Assembly: GCA_029448655.1 (NCBI GenBank)
Contig: JACCLO010000005.1
Coordinates: forward strand, 2,418,001-2,482,000
DNA length: 64,000 nucleotides
Source: Wolfiporia cocos
Lineage: Eukaryota > Basidiomycota > Agaricomycetes > Polyporales > Phaeolaceae
Direction: 5' to 3'
Shown here: positions 1 through 11,236 of the stretch, piece after piece
How positions within the stretch are numbered: the first letter of the stretch is position 1
Layout of the letters: each line of letters starts with the position of its first letter
The notes under the pieces: generated by a model
The model's database searches: none
Seen by the model: only the letters and a program-made list of their open reading frames with translations
What the model was told of the DNA's origin: nothing
Program-made: the position numbers and the translations under genes

Positions 1-490
1 TCGTAGAGCTTCACGCCTGGGGGCGGCTTGTTGGGGATGAGGTCGAAGTCGACTGAGGCGAGACATTCGGAGGCGGGAGGAAGGCGGACGCCAAAGACTT
101 CAGGAACGGCTGGAAGGGGATTGGAATTGGTTTGTGTGGCTAGTGAGAGCGTGTACTAAATGACGCGCGCATACGCAACGTTGTAACCAGAGTATTATGA
201 ACTGTGGTGGTGTTGCGTACCTCCTGCGGGACTCTTCCGCCAAACTCCCAGCCTACGCGGGCTTGTACAGCAAGCACAACGTCGTCCATCTCTACCTTTC
301 CGGACCGCCCTGCATGTTCCGAGTATACTAAGGCATCAGAAAGTACCTGGGTTGTATACCGATGCGAGAACTCTAGCAACTGGTGCAGCACGCCTGGTTG
401 TGCATCTTGCACGGTTGATGTCGAAGCCAAAAGTAGCGCAATTGCACGAGCAGAGGGGGGCAGGTTTTCTGCAGCAGCTGGGCGCGACAT
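1..490 (-). CDS. TAF9: TFIID/SAGA subunit TAF9 (3' end outside window)
   Basis: TAF9 is a histone-fold subunit of the general transcription factor TFIID and of SAGA; it pairs with TAF6 in the nucleus. Two exons are visible: 221-490 (start codon at 490) and 1-155, joined by a 65-nt GT-AG intron that keeps the frame. Residues 1-90 carry the histone fold, including the stretches LVYSEHAGRSGKVEMDD and AVQARVGWEFGG. Exon 2 gives the family's conserved tail, with LATQTNSNPLP followed by FDLIPNKPPPG. The reading frame is still open at base 1, so the C-terminus lies outside the window. The next gene, ALE1, is on the same strand and ends 248 bp upstream of this start. The identification rests on remembered family patterns and is strong. 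Confidence 0.93.
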
Positions 491-737
491 GGCTTCAGCT
501 CAGGAGGTATTGTGCTGGATTGAGCTGCAGCCGTCGCGGTGGCCGCATTATATCATAGGAGGAGGACTTAAGGTCACGACCACGCGTGATAGATTCAGAG
601 CGCCTCGATTGGCGCCCGCCACATCCGCTGGAGCAGAATTCTATATATCACAACAGGGGATACCCAACATGCCGGGGGTGTCTGCATACACTGCTGTACA
701 TACTAGACTGAGCAGTTCATTTATAGATTTCTTGACT

Positions 738-2823
738 TCATCTCCCCTTCTGCTGTAGCTCATTGACGCGACGCATGAACTCAGTTCCTTCGAACTCCTT
801 CGCAGCGTCATCATATGGCGGAAGTACAGGCGCCTGCCCCTGGTCATCGCTGACAGTTCCACTGTCGATGGTCTCCGCCGCCACCTTGTCCTGCAGCGCG
901 GTAGCTTTCTTGACCCTCGCCGCCTGAGTGCGCTTCAGCAGCCTAACGCCTCCGCCATAGAAGAACACGAGCGCGCCACCAACCATGATGAGGCCATACC
1001 ATCCCAGCCTTGACCATCCCAAGAGGGAGTCGTGCACTGAGAGGAGCATGAACGGCACCACGGTGAAGTTGAGGATCAACAGAGTGGTGATAGTGCCTAC
1101 GACGTCGTATGCGACTTTGATTGGCGTTTGTGGGGGCGGTGGGGAATTTTTGGCTGCAACGTAGGTAGCGGGAAGGAACAATGGTCGAATCTGTTTGCGG
1201 GCCAGGCGCTGGGCCGTCTGGATGAAGCCACCGAAGGCGAATGTGAGATAGTAACCTCCTGCGACGCCGTGCTTGTGCCATCAATGTCAGGGGATGAACC
1301 GTAATAGATGCATATGTGCACACACCCAGAAAGCGCTAGTGACGAACGTGATCATACTGCTCCGGAAACCAGGCTTCTTGCCCTTCGGCGTCACGCGCTT
1401 GTAGATACATTCGCGCAGCCACACATTGGTCTTCATATTCCAGGAGTCGAGCAGGACCTTGAAGTTTGGAGCAAGCTCAATGTGATAGATATCAACGTTC
1501 GCTGCACCTGCCCAACGAGACTTGCCGGCTGGAGTGAAGCCAGAGAAGCCGAAGCCAGTCAGGATCGCTGCACCCTTATCCACAATGGATCAACAAATGC
1601 GCTGTATTACTTTAAAAGGGAGAACACACCTCTGTCAATGTCCAGACGGCGTAGTATTTCGTCCTTTCAAAGAAACCGCAAACTTGCAAGTATCCGATAC
1701 TACAGAGCAAAATCAAGATGGCCCATCAGGATGACGTTCCTAGTCCGACGTACCGATAGAACAAACTCCGTTTCGCAAACCAATCCTGGACCACGACACC
1801 GATGTTATAGCTTCCGCCGAAAGTGACATACGCGCCGAGGAAGATCAATCCGTACAGCATCCTGCGGTACGCAACGCGCTTCCTGCCCTTGGGAATCAGC
1901 TTGCGCTGCCGTATGCTCTTTGCATGCTCCTTGTCATTCTCCAGGGCTTTGAAGAGCGTGCCATGTATCAAGGTATCGTAATCGGCATACTCAAGAGACG
2001 GTCCCACGAGAAATCCGGGGAACCAAAAACTGTAGATACGACGGGGTTTAGAGTAAAGACGATGTTGAGCAATGAACAAGAGGCATTGTGTGCTTACGCG
2101 TAGCCAAGAAATGCGAGCAGTGATGGGTACTCGACGATACGTTTCTCTGTTTGCCACTTGTCCAGTTCCTGCGTGGCTGCCGTCAGTATATGGCACGGCT
2201 GTATGTCTCGGTGCGCTCACTCCGGCTGGTCTCCGGCCATCGAGCACGTTGAACGCGAATGTCGTCAGTTTCATTGTTAGCACCATTTGTGGACCTGTGA
2301 TCTCAAAAGTCTCGTAGCTGAGGCTGTACAGAGCTCGGATTACATGGCTTGATGAAATGCACATCAATATCATCACTCGCTTCCGCGGGCATAACATACT
2401 TCGTAGTTAGATGTCCCATGATAATCCTGATACAAAACGTTAAGATCACGCTCGTGATGTTCTAATAGCAGCTTACGCGAAGACTACCCATGGCATATAT
2501 GAGCTTTTCACTCTCGCCGCCAAGAAGTAGGTAATCAGTACGTCCGCTAGCAGCTGTAGATAGGCAGTCCACATGTTTAAAACAGGCAGCAGATAGAAGG
2601 AAGTGATTGCGACGTTGAAGAAGTGCCTCCAGTTTGGGCATGTCACCGGTATGCGGATGAAAACACTCCCTAGAGGATAAGAGATTAGAAGGCATGAGAT
2701 GAGCTGGCCGTCCCCATAATATGTCAGTGAAAGGTCCAAGAGACACTTAGAGCGGTCGCTTGCCTTGACTTGGTCTACTGACGCTCCGACTGCGGAGGCT
2801 GCAAATCTAAAAAGCCCGTCCAT
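738..2823 (-). CDS. ALE1: MBOAT lysophospholipid acyltransferase (Ale1/Lpt1 type)
   Basis: Integral ER membrane O-acyltransferase that re-acylates lysophospholipids in the Lands cycle. Coding starts at 2823 (MDGLFRFAAS) and stops at 738. Recognisable pieces in order are a hydrophobic N-terminus, SYETFEITGPQMVLTMKL, YFPGFLVGPSLEYADYD, WLRECIYKRVTPKGKKPG and the active-site histidine region SAFW-HGVAGGYYLTFAFGG. Several more hydrophobic segments and a charged cytosolic tail follow. The residues SAFW and HGVAGG are separated by a short intron, so the catalytic His opens a new exon. Intron 1 (2704-2763, 60 nt) has a GC donor (AAG|GCAAGC) and an AG acceptor; skipping it restores the family sequence VDQVK-LISCLLISYPLG. 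At roughly 550 residues the protein has the usual length. I see no frameshift or lost motif. Confidence 0.92.
2704..2763 (-). other. GC-AG intron in ALE1
   Basis: The minus strand reads AAG|GCAAGC...GGCCAG|CTCATC. Skipping it joins VDQVK to LISCLLISYPLG, the family sequence; the frame without splicing inserts 20 unrelated residues. Confidence 0.75.
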
Positions 2824-3359
2824 TTTGTGCGTATTGGTCGCGAGAAAATCCGCGTCCCTGCCAGTTTACGCCACTACCCGGTTGCCACAGTCGCCAAAGT
2901 GCACTGGAACTCTAGGGACAGATGTAGAGTTCCAGAAATGATACTTAACCCAGAGGGGTTAACGAGCAATCCCCAACCAGGAGTTTTTGATGCAAAGCGC
3001 CGTGCTGTGAACGCGAGGTCGCGCCTCGCGAGCGCCCGCGACGCGTTCTGACCCGTGCACGTGATTAGCGCCGTCACACTCTACTCGTTCAAATGCAAGT
3101 CTCAACGTTCAGACTTACACGAACATATGGAATTTGAAGCTGCGAGATATGGCCTGATGCTGTTATGTATAGAGCTCTAATAATGATAACAGTCTATACA
3201 GATACGGGTGAAGAAAAACAGGAATGGTCCGCTAGTCGACCGCGATAGTCACAGAGCAGAAGTTACCCAACGAACACAGTAATACCATGAGCCCAAACGA
3301 GGGCATGTGTCTAGTGATGCACGCCGAGGCATTATTGCAGGCATCACAAGCAAATAGCT
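2824..3359. other. Intergenic spacer, ALE1 promoter side
   Basis: This 536-bp gap lies between the start of ALE1 and the 3' end of the tetraspan gene, both on the minus strand. It should hold the ALE1 promoter and the downstream gene's terminator. The short reading frames here do not resemble any family I know. I see no RNA gene or repeat. Confidence 0.5.
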
Positions 3360-4203
3360 CTATACAGGAGAAGCGCCATCCTGCGCTATTGGTTTCGGCT
3401 CCTGAGACTCGGCCGGAGCAGTTGGCACATCAGCTGCAGGCTTCGACGTCATCGGATAGAAGGAAGGGAACTTGGAGCCGGTGAACGATTCCTTGACTGA
3501 AGAGGTCCAAATTGGGTTACCGTGCTGCCAGTTGATGATGGCAAACACTAGCAGCGCGACGTTGTACGCCATCACTGTCAATGGAGATCTCAATATTAGA
3601 GAATACACCGGTATGTAAAACGTAGAGAACGTACAGAAAATCCAAGTGAGGAAGGCAAATGCCTGTACAGCCTGTACATCGTGGCAACCGTTGTTGACAA
3701 TGGCGTAGATGAATGTACATTGATCGTTGTAATTAGAGAGACTGTCTGCAGCCGAGCCGCCAGTTGCAAGGAAGAGAACCCATAAGATAACTACGGCACG
3801 TTAGACATCGCCAAGATCGAGATGGAAAGAACGCACAGAACCAGATGAGCTCGACCAAGATCATTGATGAGAAAGATCCGGTGTTGAGGAGGTCGATCAC
3901 CAGCCTTGATCTTCGTATGAGCACAATTCAACATTCCAAAATCAAACAAACAAACATCGTAGGAACCGTGATGACCGTAAGCACGCTGGTGGCGATCCCC
4001 AGTCCTGCAAAAGTGAAGTATCCTCTATTCATATATTTGTTCGAGAGGTATGTAATGCGACCACAAAGACCCAAAACAATAAGAGCAGCAAGAACCACCC
4101 ATACTACACCAAAGGGTACAGTGTAAGTGTACTATCCAGATTGTTTGCCGTGTATGCAGGACTCACCAAGAGTGACAATTCTTACAATCTGGAACCAATG
4201 CAT
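3360..4203 (-). CDS. Four-transmembrane (MARVEL-like) membrane protein
   Basis: Small multi-exon gene for a predicted tetraspan membrane protein. The start MHWFQIVRIVTLG is at 4203, immediately followed by a GTGAGT donor. Exon 2 encodes a hydrophobic helix (FGVVWVVLAALIVLGLCG) and a second one (AGLGIATSVLTVITVPT). Later exons give VIDLLNTGSFSSMILVELIWFCA, then QCTFIYAIVNNGCHDVQAVQAFAFLTWIF, and a last helix with a hydrophilic Pro/Ala/Glu-rich tail ending GASPV. The layout of four helices, a cysteine pair in the second loop and a soluble tail is what I know from basidiomycete MARVEL-type proteins; the family name is inference. Exon edges in the middle (3600-3900) are approximate. No function can be assigned. 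Confidence 0.75.
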
Positions 4204-5140
4204 ATTCGCCTGATGATTGAGTACCTCAACAGATCGTATAATCGTACGGGAATGTTTTAGGAACGGATCCGACAACCTCAGGCTCTTATCCGCTGAACTG
4301 TCGGGCCAACCCCGAGGCCCCGGCCCATGACCACCTACTGTGTTGGGAGTTAACGAGTAGTTCCTAGGTCAACATCAGCTTATGCGATCGACAGGTACAC
4401 GGCCTCACAGTAACAGCGTGGCAGTTAGCCTCTCTTGGCAGAGGTAATTCGGACAGATCTGTTGTCTCAGCGCGGCGTGAGTCATTGTTGGATCCGACCG
4501 ACCAGCGTCCCCCTGTGCGGTGTTTAAGCTCATAGGCCGATATGCAGGACCACATTGCTGATCCAGTGTCATCATTGGATTGGGGAACTTTATGGTCGTC
4601 CTAGCCTTCGAAACACAGGTACTGCCAAGAGCTGGCTCTGACTGATCGCTTTGCCATGGCGCGTCAAGCACAGCAATATTCCTTGCTTCGGATGATATTA
4701 CAGAGCCTGGATGTCAGTATTACGGCGTTATCAAAACAGTAACCACTGGCAGCACCGACACACCCTGAAGCTGATAGCTACTCAGTGCAGCCTTTGACTA
4801 AGCTGGCTGCTGCAGTTGTACATAAGTGGAATCCAAACATTAATATGACCGCAGACCCTTTATGTAGACACGGCACAGGCCCGGTAAATGCGATTGGACA
4901 CCAATATTCGGTCCACTATAAAGATCATAACATCGCGGTGTGATTTGGCGCTTGGCGCTCCACTTGAGCTTGAAGCGAGGACAATGCCATCTCGATCTTG
5001 AGCGCTTCGCTGCCGGACACCTAATGTGGTCATACGGAGAAATCATCGTGATGGTTCATCATATAGTACATCGGTTACAGAGCTAGGAGAAGTAGAGCCC
5101 GGGAGCACTTGTCGTGATATGTGATACACTCACCAAGCCA
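4204..5140. other. Intergenic spacer
   Basis: This 937-bp gap separates the start of the tetraspan gene from the 3' end of the sugar transporter. Small open frames occur on the minus strand around 4364-4671 and 4840-5046. They have no recognisable domain, no supporting splice pattern and a composition like the rest of the spacer, so I leave them out. No repeat or RNA gene is seen. Confidence 0.45.
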
Positions 5141-7377
5141 TCATCTTCTCGCCAATGACGTCCTGACAGGATGCTTAGACTGAAATAAGAGGTCGATCTC
5201 CTCCAGATTCCTATGAGGACCATTTCTTGATTTACAGGGACAGATAGCCAGCAGAGCAAGACCACGTACCTGCCTTTGGTCTCTACGAATGTGAAGTAAA
5301 TAACCGCAACCCCGAGGGCATCCCAACACGCGTAGAAGAGGTAAAATCTAACGATACGTTGCGATGAGTAGCGTCGATAACGGTGGAAAGCACACTAGTC
5401 ACCTCCACCCAACGTTTCCGATAGCCACGGGAGGCAGATATGTATTGAACAGGCCACACGCGTTGACAAATAGGTTCATTACCGCCAGGCCTTTGGCTCT
5501 GCAGGACGGTTAGTTACCCGAGTAAATGTTATCAGAAGGGACTCGAACCGGTTGTTATATGACAGAACCTCGACAGGGTACAATGATTGCATCGGTGTCC
5601 AGACAAAGGAGAACACTAAGTACACCGCATGTCACTTTCGAAACAACACGCAATTTATGGACGTGTAGACATACCGACTAGGAAAATGTAAAGGAAAGCA
5701 ATTCCGACAGAACCCGCCCTAGGATGTGTCGGTGTCAAGGCGGTGCATATCTACAGCGAAAATAAGCTTTAGACGAGGAAGCGATGTCCCCGAAGCGTAC
5801 CGTTATAACAATAACTGAAAGTGACATTCCGGTCGAACTCAGCATCAACGTAGGTCGTCTGCCCCATCTCTCAATAAATCTCAGGCCAGTCAGCGCAGAC
5901 AGCATCATGATTGGGGTCTGAACGTGCCATCAAGATATTGAAATGCTCATGGACAGGCTTGGCTCACTTGTAGCGCATTGAGCATCAGGACCATATGTTC
6001 ATTCGAAACGCCAGCCGCTTCAACCTGAGCGGCGTTAGATTGAGTAGCATATTTCCAACAGATGATACTTGCCATCAGAGGAAAGTAGTAGCTGGTTGGT
6101 GGGAGATCTAATTGACCGAAAAATGCGATACAGGTGACAAGGAAGAAGCGATGCCTGTCGGACCTGGTCCGGAGTAAACCACGAATATCCCACCACCTAT
6201 ATAGAGAGCTTTTAAGCGTCGAGCATGATCGGCTATATAATTTAAATCACCTTTTGTCGGTTCCATTCTCTACCTCGATAACTTCCTTCATCTCCTTCAT
6301 CTGTAGACAGACGATTTCGCTATCGCTATCGCCCTGACTGTGATATCGAGCGAGAACCTCGCGAGCTTTGTCATCCTGCCCTTGGCCTACATACCATCCT
6401 GGAATTATGGCGATCAAGCAACAACCCATTGGCTTCGTCGTTTATGCACTTACGTGGTGTCTCGGGAATAAACCATATAAATATGAGAACCAGTACAGAA
6501 GGCAGGGCCTGTAACCCCATGGGCACCCTCCATTGATAGTCTGGATTTCCGGGAATGTAAGATAATCCAAATTCAATCCATGTCGAGATAATTGTTCCGA
6601 GGAAGAAATTAGCTTGATATCTTTCCAGGCATTAGCAATATGTCCCTGAGAAGTGCCGTGAACTTACGCTCCGGTCATAACACCCCGATATGCGGGATGA
6701 GCTATCTCGACTACATAAGCTGGACCTGCGTCCCAAATGTCTTAACAAATACTCGCCGAGTCAGATGCTCTGACGGTACCTGCAGTTTGTGCAATGACGG
6801 CACCTAATCCTAGCACCACTCGCCCGGCAATTAGGTAGTTGACGTTTTGAGCTGCTGCCTGGAAGATTGCCCCAACTAAACAGACGAACGATCCAATACC
6901 CATCCCATACCGGCGTCCCCATTTATCGGATATTTGACCGGCGCCGAACGAGCCTACCTAGTCAGCGTTTGCGATGATGATCGCGTCCCCGTATGGTAGT
7001 GATGTAGCTGACCATGTTGCCTATCACATAAGATGCAGCGAGCAGGCCCTGCTTCGAGCCGCCGTGCACAGAAAAAAAGGTTTGGAAGCTAGACATTGCG
7101 GAGGCGCCGCCAAACGTGTTTGAATCAAAACCGTTCGTTGCCGAGCAGAGATAGGCAACGAAGACGACCAGGTACAATCTGATCATACTTCTCGACCATG
7201 GTTCTGTTCATCTCGTCAGTGTCACTAGGCTACGCAATTTACCTTTTACTTACCTGGCCTCTCCTTCGCAAGTACTGCCGCCAGTTCTGACTGCACAGGG
7301 ACATTCTCCAGCCTCGGCAACTCATCTTCTTTGGAGGCTCGATCGACGTGCTTAGCATCGCTGGCTTTCATCGACAT
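5141..7377 (-). CDS. MFS sugar transporter (sugar porter family)
   Basis: Plasma-membrane sugar/proton symporter of the major facilitator superfamily, with roughly a dozen short exons. I could join all the exons in frame from MSMKASDAKHV (7377) to SLARR-stop (5141). Diagnostic pieces are YLCSATNGFDSNTFGG in helix 1, the loop motif DKWGRRYGMG, GRVVLGLGAVIAQTAGPAY, the helix-6 end IPETPRWYVGQGQDD, the second-half loop RFIERWGRRPTLML, and FTFVETKGRNLEEID at the C-terminus. These fit the fungal hexose/lactose-permease group; substrate is not predictable. One intron, 6025-6072 (48 nt), uses a GC donor (ATG|GCAAGT), and removing it gives SYYFPLM-VEAAGVSNEH. An in-frame ATG at 7458 is an alternative start, but it lengthens an unremarkable N-terminus. 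The gene appears intact. Confidence 0.9.
6025..6072 (-). other. GC-AG intron in the sugar transporter
   Basis: On the minus strand the exon ends ATG and the intron begins GCAAGT and ends GCTCAG. Splicing here joins FPLM to VEAAGVSNEHMVL, matching the transporter family without a gap. No GT donor nearby keeps the frame. Confidence 0.8.
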
Positions 7378-8541
7378 CCCGGACGCTCCTTCCAGCCGAT
7401 CCCAAGGGAAATGAAAGACGGCGAAGGTGACAGTTGTTCCTCTGATGATAAGAGACACGCGAAAGGGTGGCCAAGCATATCGGTCGTCTTATGAAGGTGA
7501 TGTGCAGGCCTGGTACGCTCCTTGTCGGAGAAACGGACCACCGTGACGGTCAAAGTAGGGTCACTAGAGAGACCAGGTTAGAGAGACGCATAAATTCCCC
7601 CGCACAATTTCTCCGCAATTTTCCCCGCGCCGTAATAGAGGGAATCACTAGGGATCATCATGCGCCTACATCCGGCTATACCGAAATTCTGCCGGAAGCA
7701 TATAGGATTTGCGTGTGTGCTATGCATGATCTGGCAACGCAGCGATGAGTCGTAGGCTGAAACGATCGCACTCCTTACTTCTCAACCGCTGTAAGGGACA
7801 ATGCATCAGCAGGCAAATGACTGTTAGCCAAGTCTTGCAGCCCTGAGAGCATCTGGAACACTGGAACATGTCACGGGGCGAGGGTGGCGGCTCCATCAAA
7901 GTCAGGTGGTTGAGCAGCAGACCAGCGAGAGGCACGTCCCAACTATACGCGAAACATCGTGGTAGTGAGCGGCGCAGATGTCCCGACCAAGAAACAATAG
8001 TCATGGGGCATCTCCTGAAGTTGAGCAATGTCATCATTGTCTATACGCCAAGAGTTCTGTCCGTGAATCGCACCCGCCAATAGTAGTTACAATGATGATG
8101 TTTCGGTTGAACGGCAACTGTTGTGGGTGGCGGGCCGAAAATATTTATTCTCTAATCAAGTTCGTGTACATAGGTTAGCAATGTTCCGACACGGGAGGTA
8201 AAGAACTTACGTGAACTATTTACAGAGGTATAATGAAGTCGTGAATTACTTCAGGTTATATCAACACGTCGGTCTCGATGAGGCCCGAATCCGACACTGG
8301 ACAACTAAACAATCCCGATTAATGTCGAAGAATCACACAGAAGTAAGCCAATAACCATTAAGGACCACTGGCGTGGGATGTTAAAGAAAAATAAATACAG
8401 CAGCCGAAGGTGAAAGTTCCATATGTACACCGCCGAACGCCAACACCGACGCAAACAGCCCCTGATGATGAAAGGACATGGCATGTCATGACGGGCGACA
8501 GTATTGCAATAAGCAGTACTGTTGCAGTGACTTTACGAGCG
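7378..8541. other. Intergenic spacer, transporter promoter region
   Basis: This 1.16-kb gap lies upstream of the sugar transporter and downstream of a small membrane-protein gene, both on the minus strand. A minus-strand frame at 7720-8037 and plus-strand frames at 7467-7748 and 7868-8083 are open but resemble no family and show no consistent splicing. I treat the region as non-coding. Confidence 0.4.
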
Positions 8542-9280
8542 TCACGAGCTGTTGGTCTCTGCTTTGGCAGTCTCGCCCTCTACGACGACAAATTCGGGCG
8601 CTCGTTTCCCGCTCGTCACAGTCGTAGGTGCCCAGAGTGCATTTAGGTCGAACCACCCGCCTACTGCGGGCGAGGCAGTGTCCTTAGCGTCGACATGTGC
8701 ATTGAGGACCTCGACGTGTGAGGGCAGGACAGTATCGGAAAAGACGCCAAAGTCCATGTGCGGCCGGTCCAACGCAATCTCGTGCATGATAACATGACAC
8801 GCCATTATGAACAGGAGCAGGAGAAGCAAGATCGTTGCGCGCGCACGCGTCTTGCATGAAGTTCCCTGCTCAAAGTCGGGCTTCGGAGACGGGGGAAGCT
8901 GAATTTGCGGCGGGAGCCTGGGAAGGCTCGGGAGCAGATTCGCCATGCGCTGGAGGAGACTAGGCTTGGGTGGCGGCATCAGGAACGCGATCGAGAAGTC
9001 ACCATCGTGAGAAGGAGACGAGGGGGTAACAATGATCGCTGGGAGAGGTGCTTTCTCGTCCACGAGGGGCAAGGACAAGTCTGTGCAGTCGTATAGTATC
9101 AATCAGCTAAATACTAGAATTGCATCCAATACGGGCGGCTGAATACTGACCAAGAGGCGCCGGGACCAGGGTATAATCCAGACGTTGTGGCAGGCGATGA
9201 ATACGAGCTACGGCACGTCAGATATCTCAACCGAGGCGCATACATTGTAACAGGCACTGACCACCAGGACGACGCGGCAT
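8542..9280 (-). CDS. Small single-pass membrane protein, unknown function
   Basis: Three exons (9262-9280, 9151-9207, 8542-9080) join in frame to give a 204-residue protein starting MPRRPGARIHRLPQ. The first exon is only 19 nt. Residues 30-95 are rich in Pro and Ser with no clear fold. One strongly hydrophobic segment, ATILLLLLLFIMACHVIM, lies near residues 110-127, and the remaining 75 residues are soluble and end in NSS. There is no signal peptide, so a type II or tail-side orientation is possible. I do not recognise the family. It is divergent with the WDR89-like gene at 9654 and shares about 370 bp of promoter with it. The exact match of splice phases at both introns is the main support that the gene is real. 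Confidence 0.68.
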
Positions 9281-9653
9281 AGTGAACAGACGTATGAGCC
9301 GAAGGAGAAATGTGAATATAGTCTAGGTTGCAGTTTCGCGAAGCTGATACAGCGGTGCTTAGGCCCGAGTGTAGTCGATGGCCCGAGCTTTCAGTTGACC
9401 AAAAGAGTGTGGGCAAAAAGAGGGTGGTTTGCGGAAGCAAAGGCGGGAGGACGTCGCAGCAATGAAGGCGACAGTCGGGGATTGGCAAACTGATGAAGGA
9501 AACAAGAAGAGAGATTGACGACGGCCGCGCCCAGCGACAAGCCTAGACGCCTGCTAGTCGGCGCTTGTTAGCCGCTCTCGGCGCTCTGCCGCACAATTTC
9601 CGCATCAGGAAATCCTCCTACCTACACTAGAAAACATAACCTCGCCCGACGCT

Positions 9654-11106
9654 ATGTCGCTTTTCGACGCACCCTCCCTGCGCAACATCTCCGCACCTAT
9701 CAAGTCGACGTCACTCCAGTCTGGAGCTTATGTGCTTTCGATTGTCTCACTCCCAGCGCACTACGCCGTCTCAGCATCCTCGCCGGACAATGCAATTCAT
9801 CTCTTCGATAAGTCACGTCTGCGGAGTGTGCGAACAATCCCGGGGCACCAGTCGGCTATCACTACACTCAGGTCGCCGCAAAGATTTGCAGGGACATCCG
9901 CACCCATACTCATTTCCTCCGGGAAGGACGGAGTAGTGAAGGCGTGGGATGGTCGATCTCCTGCAGCAGGCCCGATGAGTGAGCATACCACCTGGATTAC
10001 AATCTGGATTGTGACTGAACTCAAAGCGAGCTTGTGATGATTTAATTGCACAGTGACCGCATCGACGGCGGGTAGACCTTGCGCTCTCCTCTCATGCGAT
10101 GTATCCACCAATGGCATGATTATTGCAGCCGGGACGGAGCTGCAGGGAGATGATGCCTCTGTTGTGTATTGGTGAGAATCTCTTTGCTGTTATCCAACGC
10201 CATGCTAAGTACTCAACATAGGGATCCACGCTATCCAGCCGCACCACTCCGCACGCACTCGTCTACTCACTCGGACGACATTACAGCAGTCCACTTTTCG
10301 CGTGTGAACAACAGCACGGTCCTAACAATCTCTTCTGACGGTCTTCTTTGCACGTCGAATGCAGACGAGCCAGACGAAGATGAAGCAGGCCTGCATGTTG
10401 GCAACTGGGGCTGTAGTGTCGCCCAGGCAGGCTGGGTGTACGGTCGCTCAGGCTCCCCTGGCATTTGGGCATCGAGTGATATGGAGACATTTAGCGCTTG
10501 GTCTGGAGAGGTCAGGCTGCAGCCTAATAGCATGGACCGTGCTGACTCATTTCTGTATCGTCTAGCTTGACAAGGTGCAAGACGTCGACATCCGCCACCC
10601 ATCAATCCACAGGCAGGACTTAACTTGGGTCACAGACTATCTGATTGGGTGCCACAATATTTCTACGATCCCCCTCGACATGGACAATGACTTGAGCATG
10701 TTCGTAGGTTCTAATGAGTGAGTGGCGCCTCCCGTACAGATGCAGCGCTCACTGATCATTCCCGTCCCAGGGGAGATATTGCCTTGTTAACCCGTCCAAT
10801 CTTTTCTGATCCCAACGCACCGTGGATCCTTTCGCACATGTGGACAACAGGGCATACCGAGGTGGTCCGCTCTGTCCTGTGGGACGAAGAAGTACGTGTA
10901 TAGGTCTAACCTTCCACGCATGACGTTCATTTTTGTCCCAGAACAACATCCTACTTACGGGTGGTGAAGACTCGAGACTTAATGCCTGGTTAAGTCCATC
11001 TTTTGTTTCCGGTGTTACTACCGACAGCGCGGTTAAGCGCTCGAGCGACGACGCTATGGACGTTGACATCAAGGAACCCTCGACGCGGAAGAGGAGAAGG
11101 TCCTGA
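9654..11106 (+). CDS. WD40-repeat protein, WDR89-like
   Basis: A single seven-blade-type beta-propeller of roughly 390 residues with several short introns. The start MSLFDAPSLRNISAP is at 9654 and the stop at 11104-11106 follows a basic tail (STRKRRRS). WD-like units include SASSPDNAIHLFDKSRLRSVRTIPGH, ISSGKDGVVKAWDGR, ISSDGLLCTSNADEPDEDE, GHTEVVRSVLWDEE and LLTGGEDSRLNAWL. The order of blades and the short Lys/Arg-rich tail match WDR89 homologues, whose molecular role is not settled. Exons were joined by standard GT-AG introns; the first runs from about 9976 to the AG before GACCGCATCG. It converges with the MCC beta gene with only 130 bp between stop codons. Confidence 0.82.
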
Positions 11107-11236
11107 TCGACACTTCATCCCTTTAGTCAAAATTCGCGTGCATTCTGCTAGTAGATACACAATGCAGTATTAGGTTCCGTCCCCTTTGCTCTTGTTATAT
11201 AGTAAATGTCCCAGAGGTATGACACGCACATCATGA

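Noticed and set aside
9400..9488. Further upstream exon for the gene at 8542
   Set aside because: The minus-strand frame at 9114-9488 overlaps the chosen first exon in a different frame; only the start at 9280 makes all three exon phases agree.
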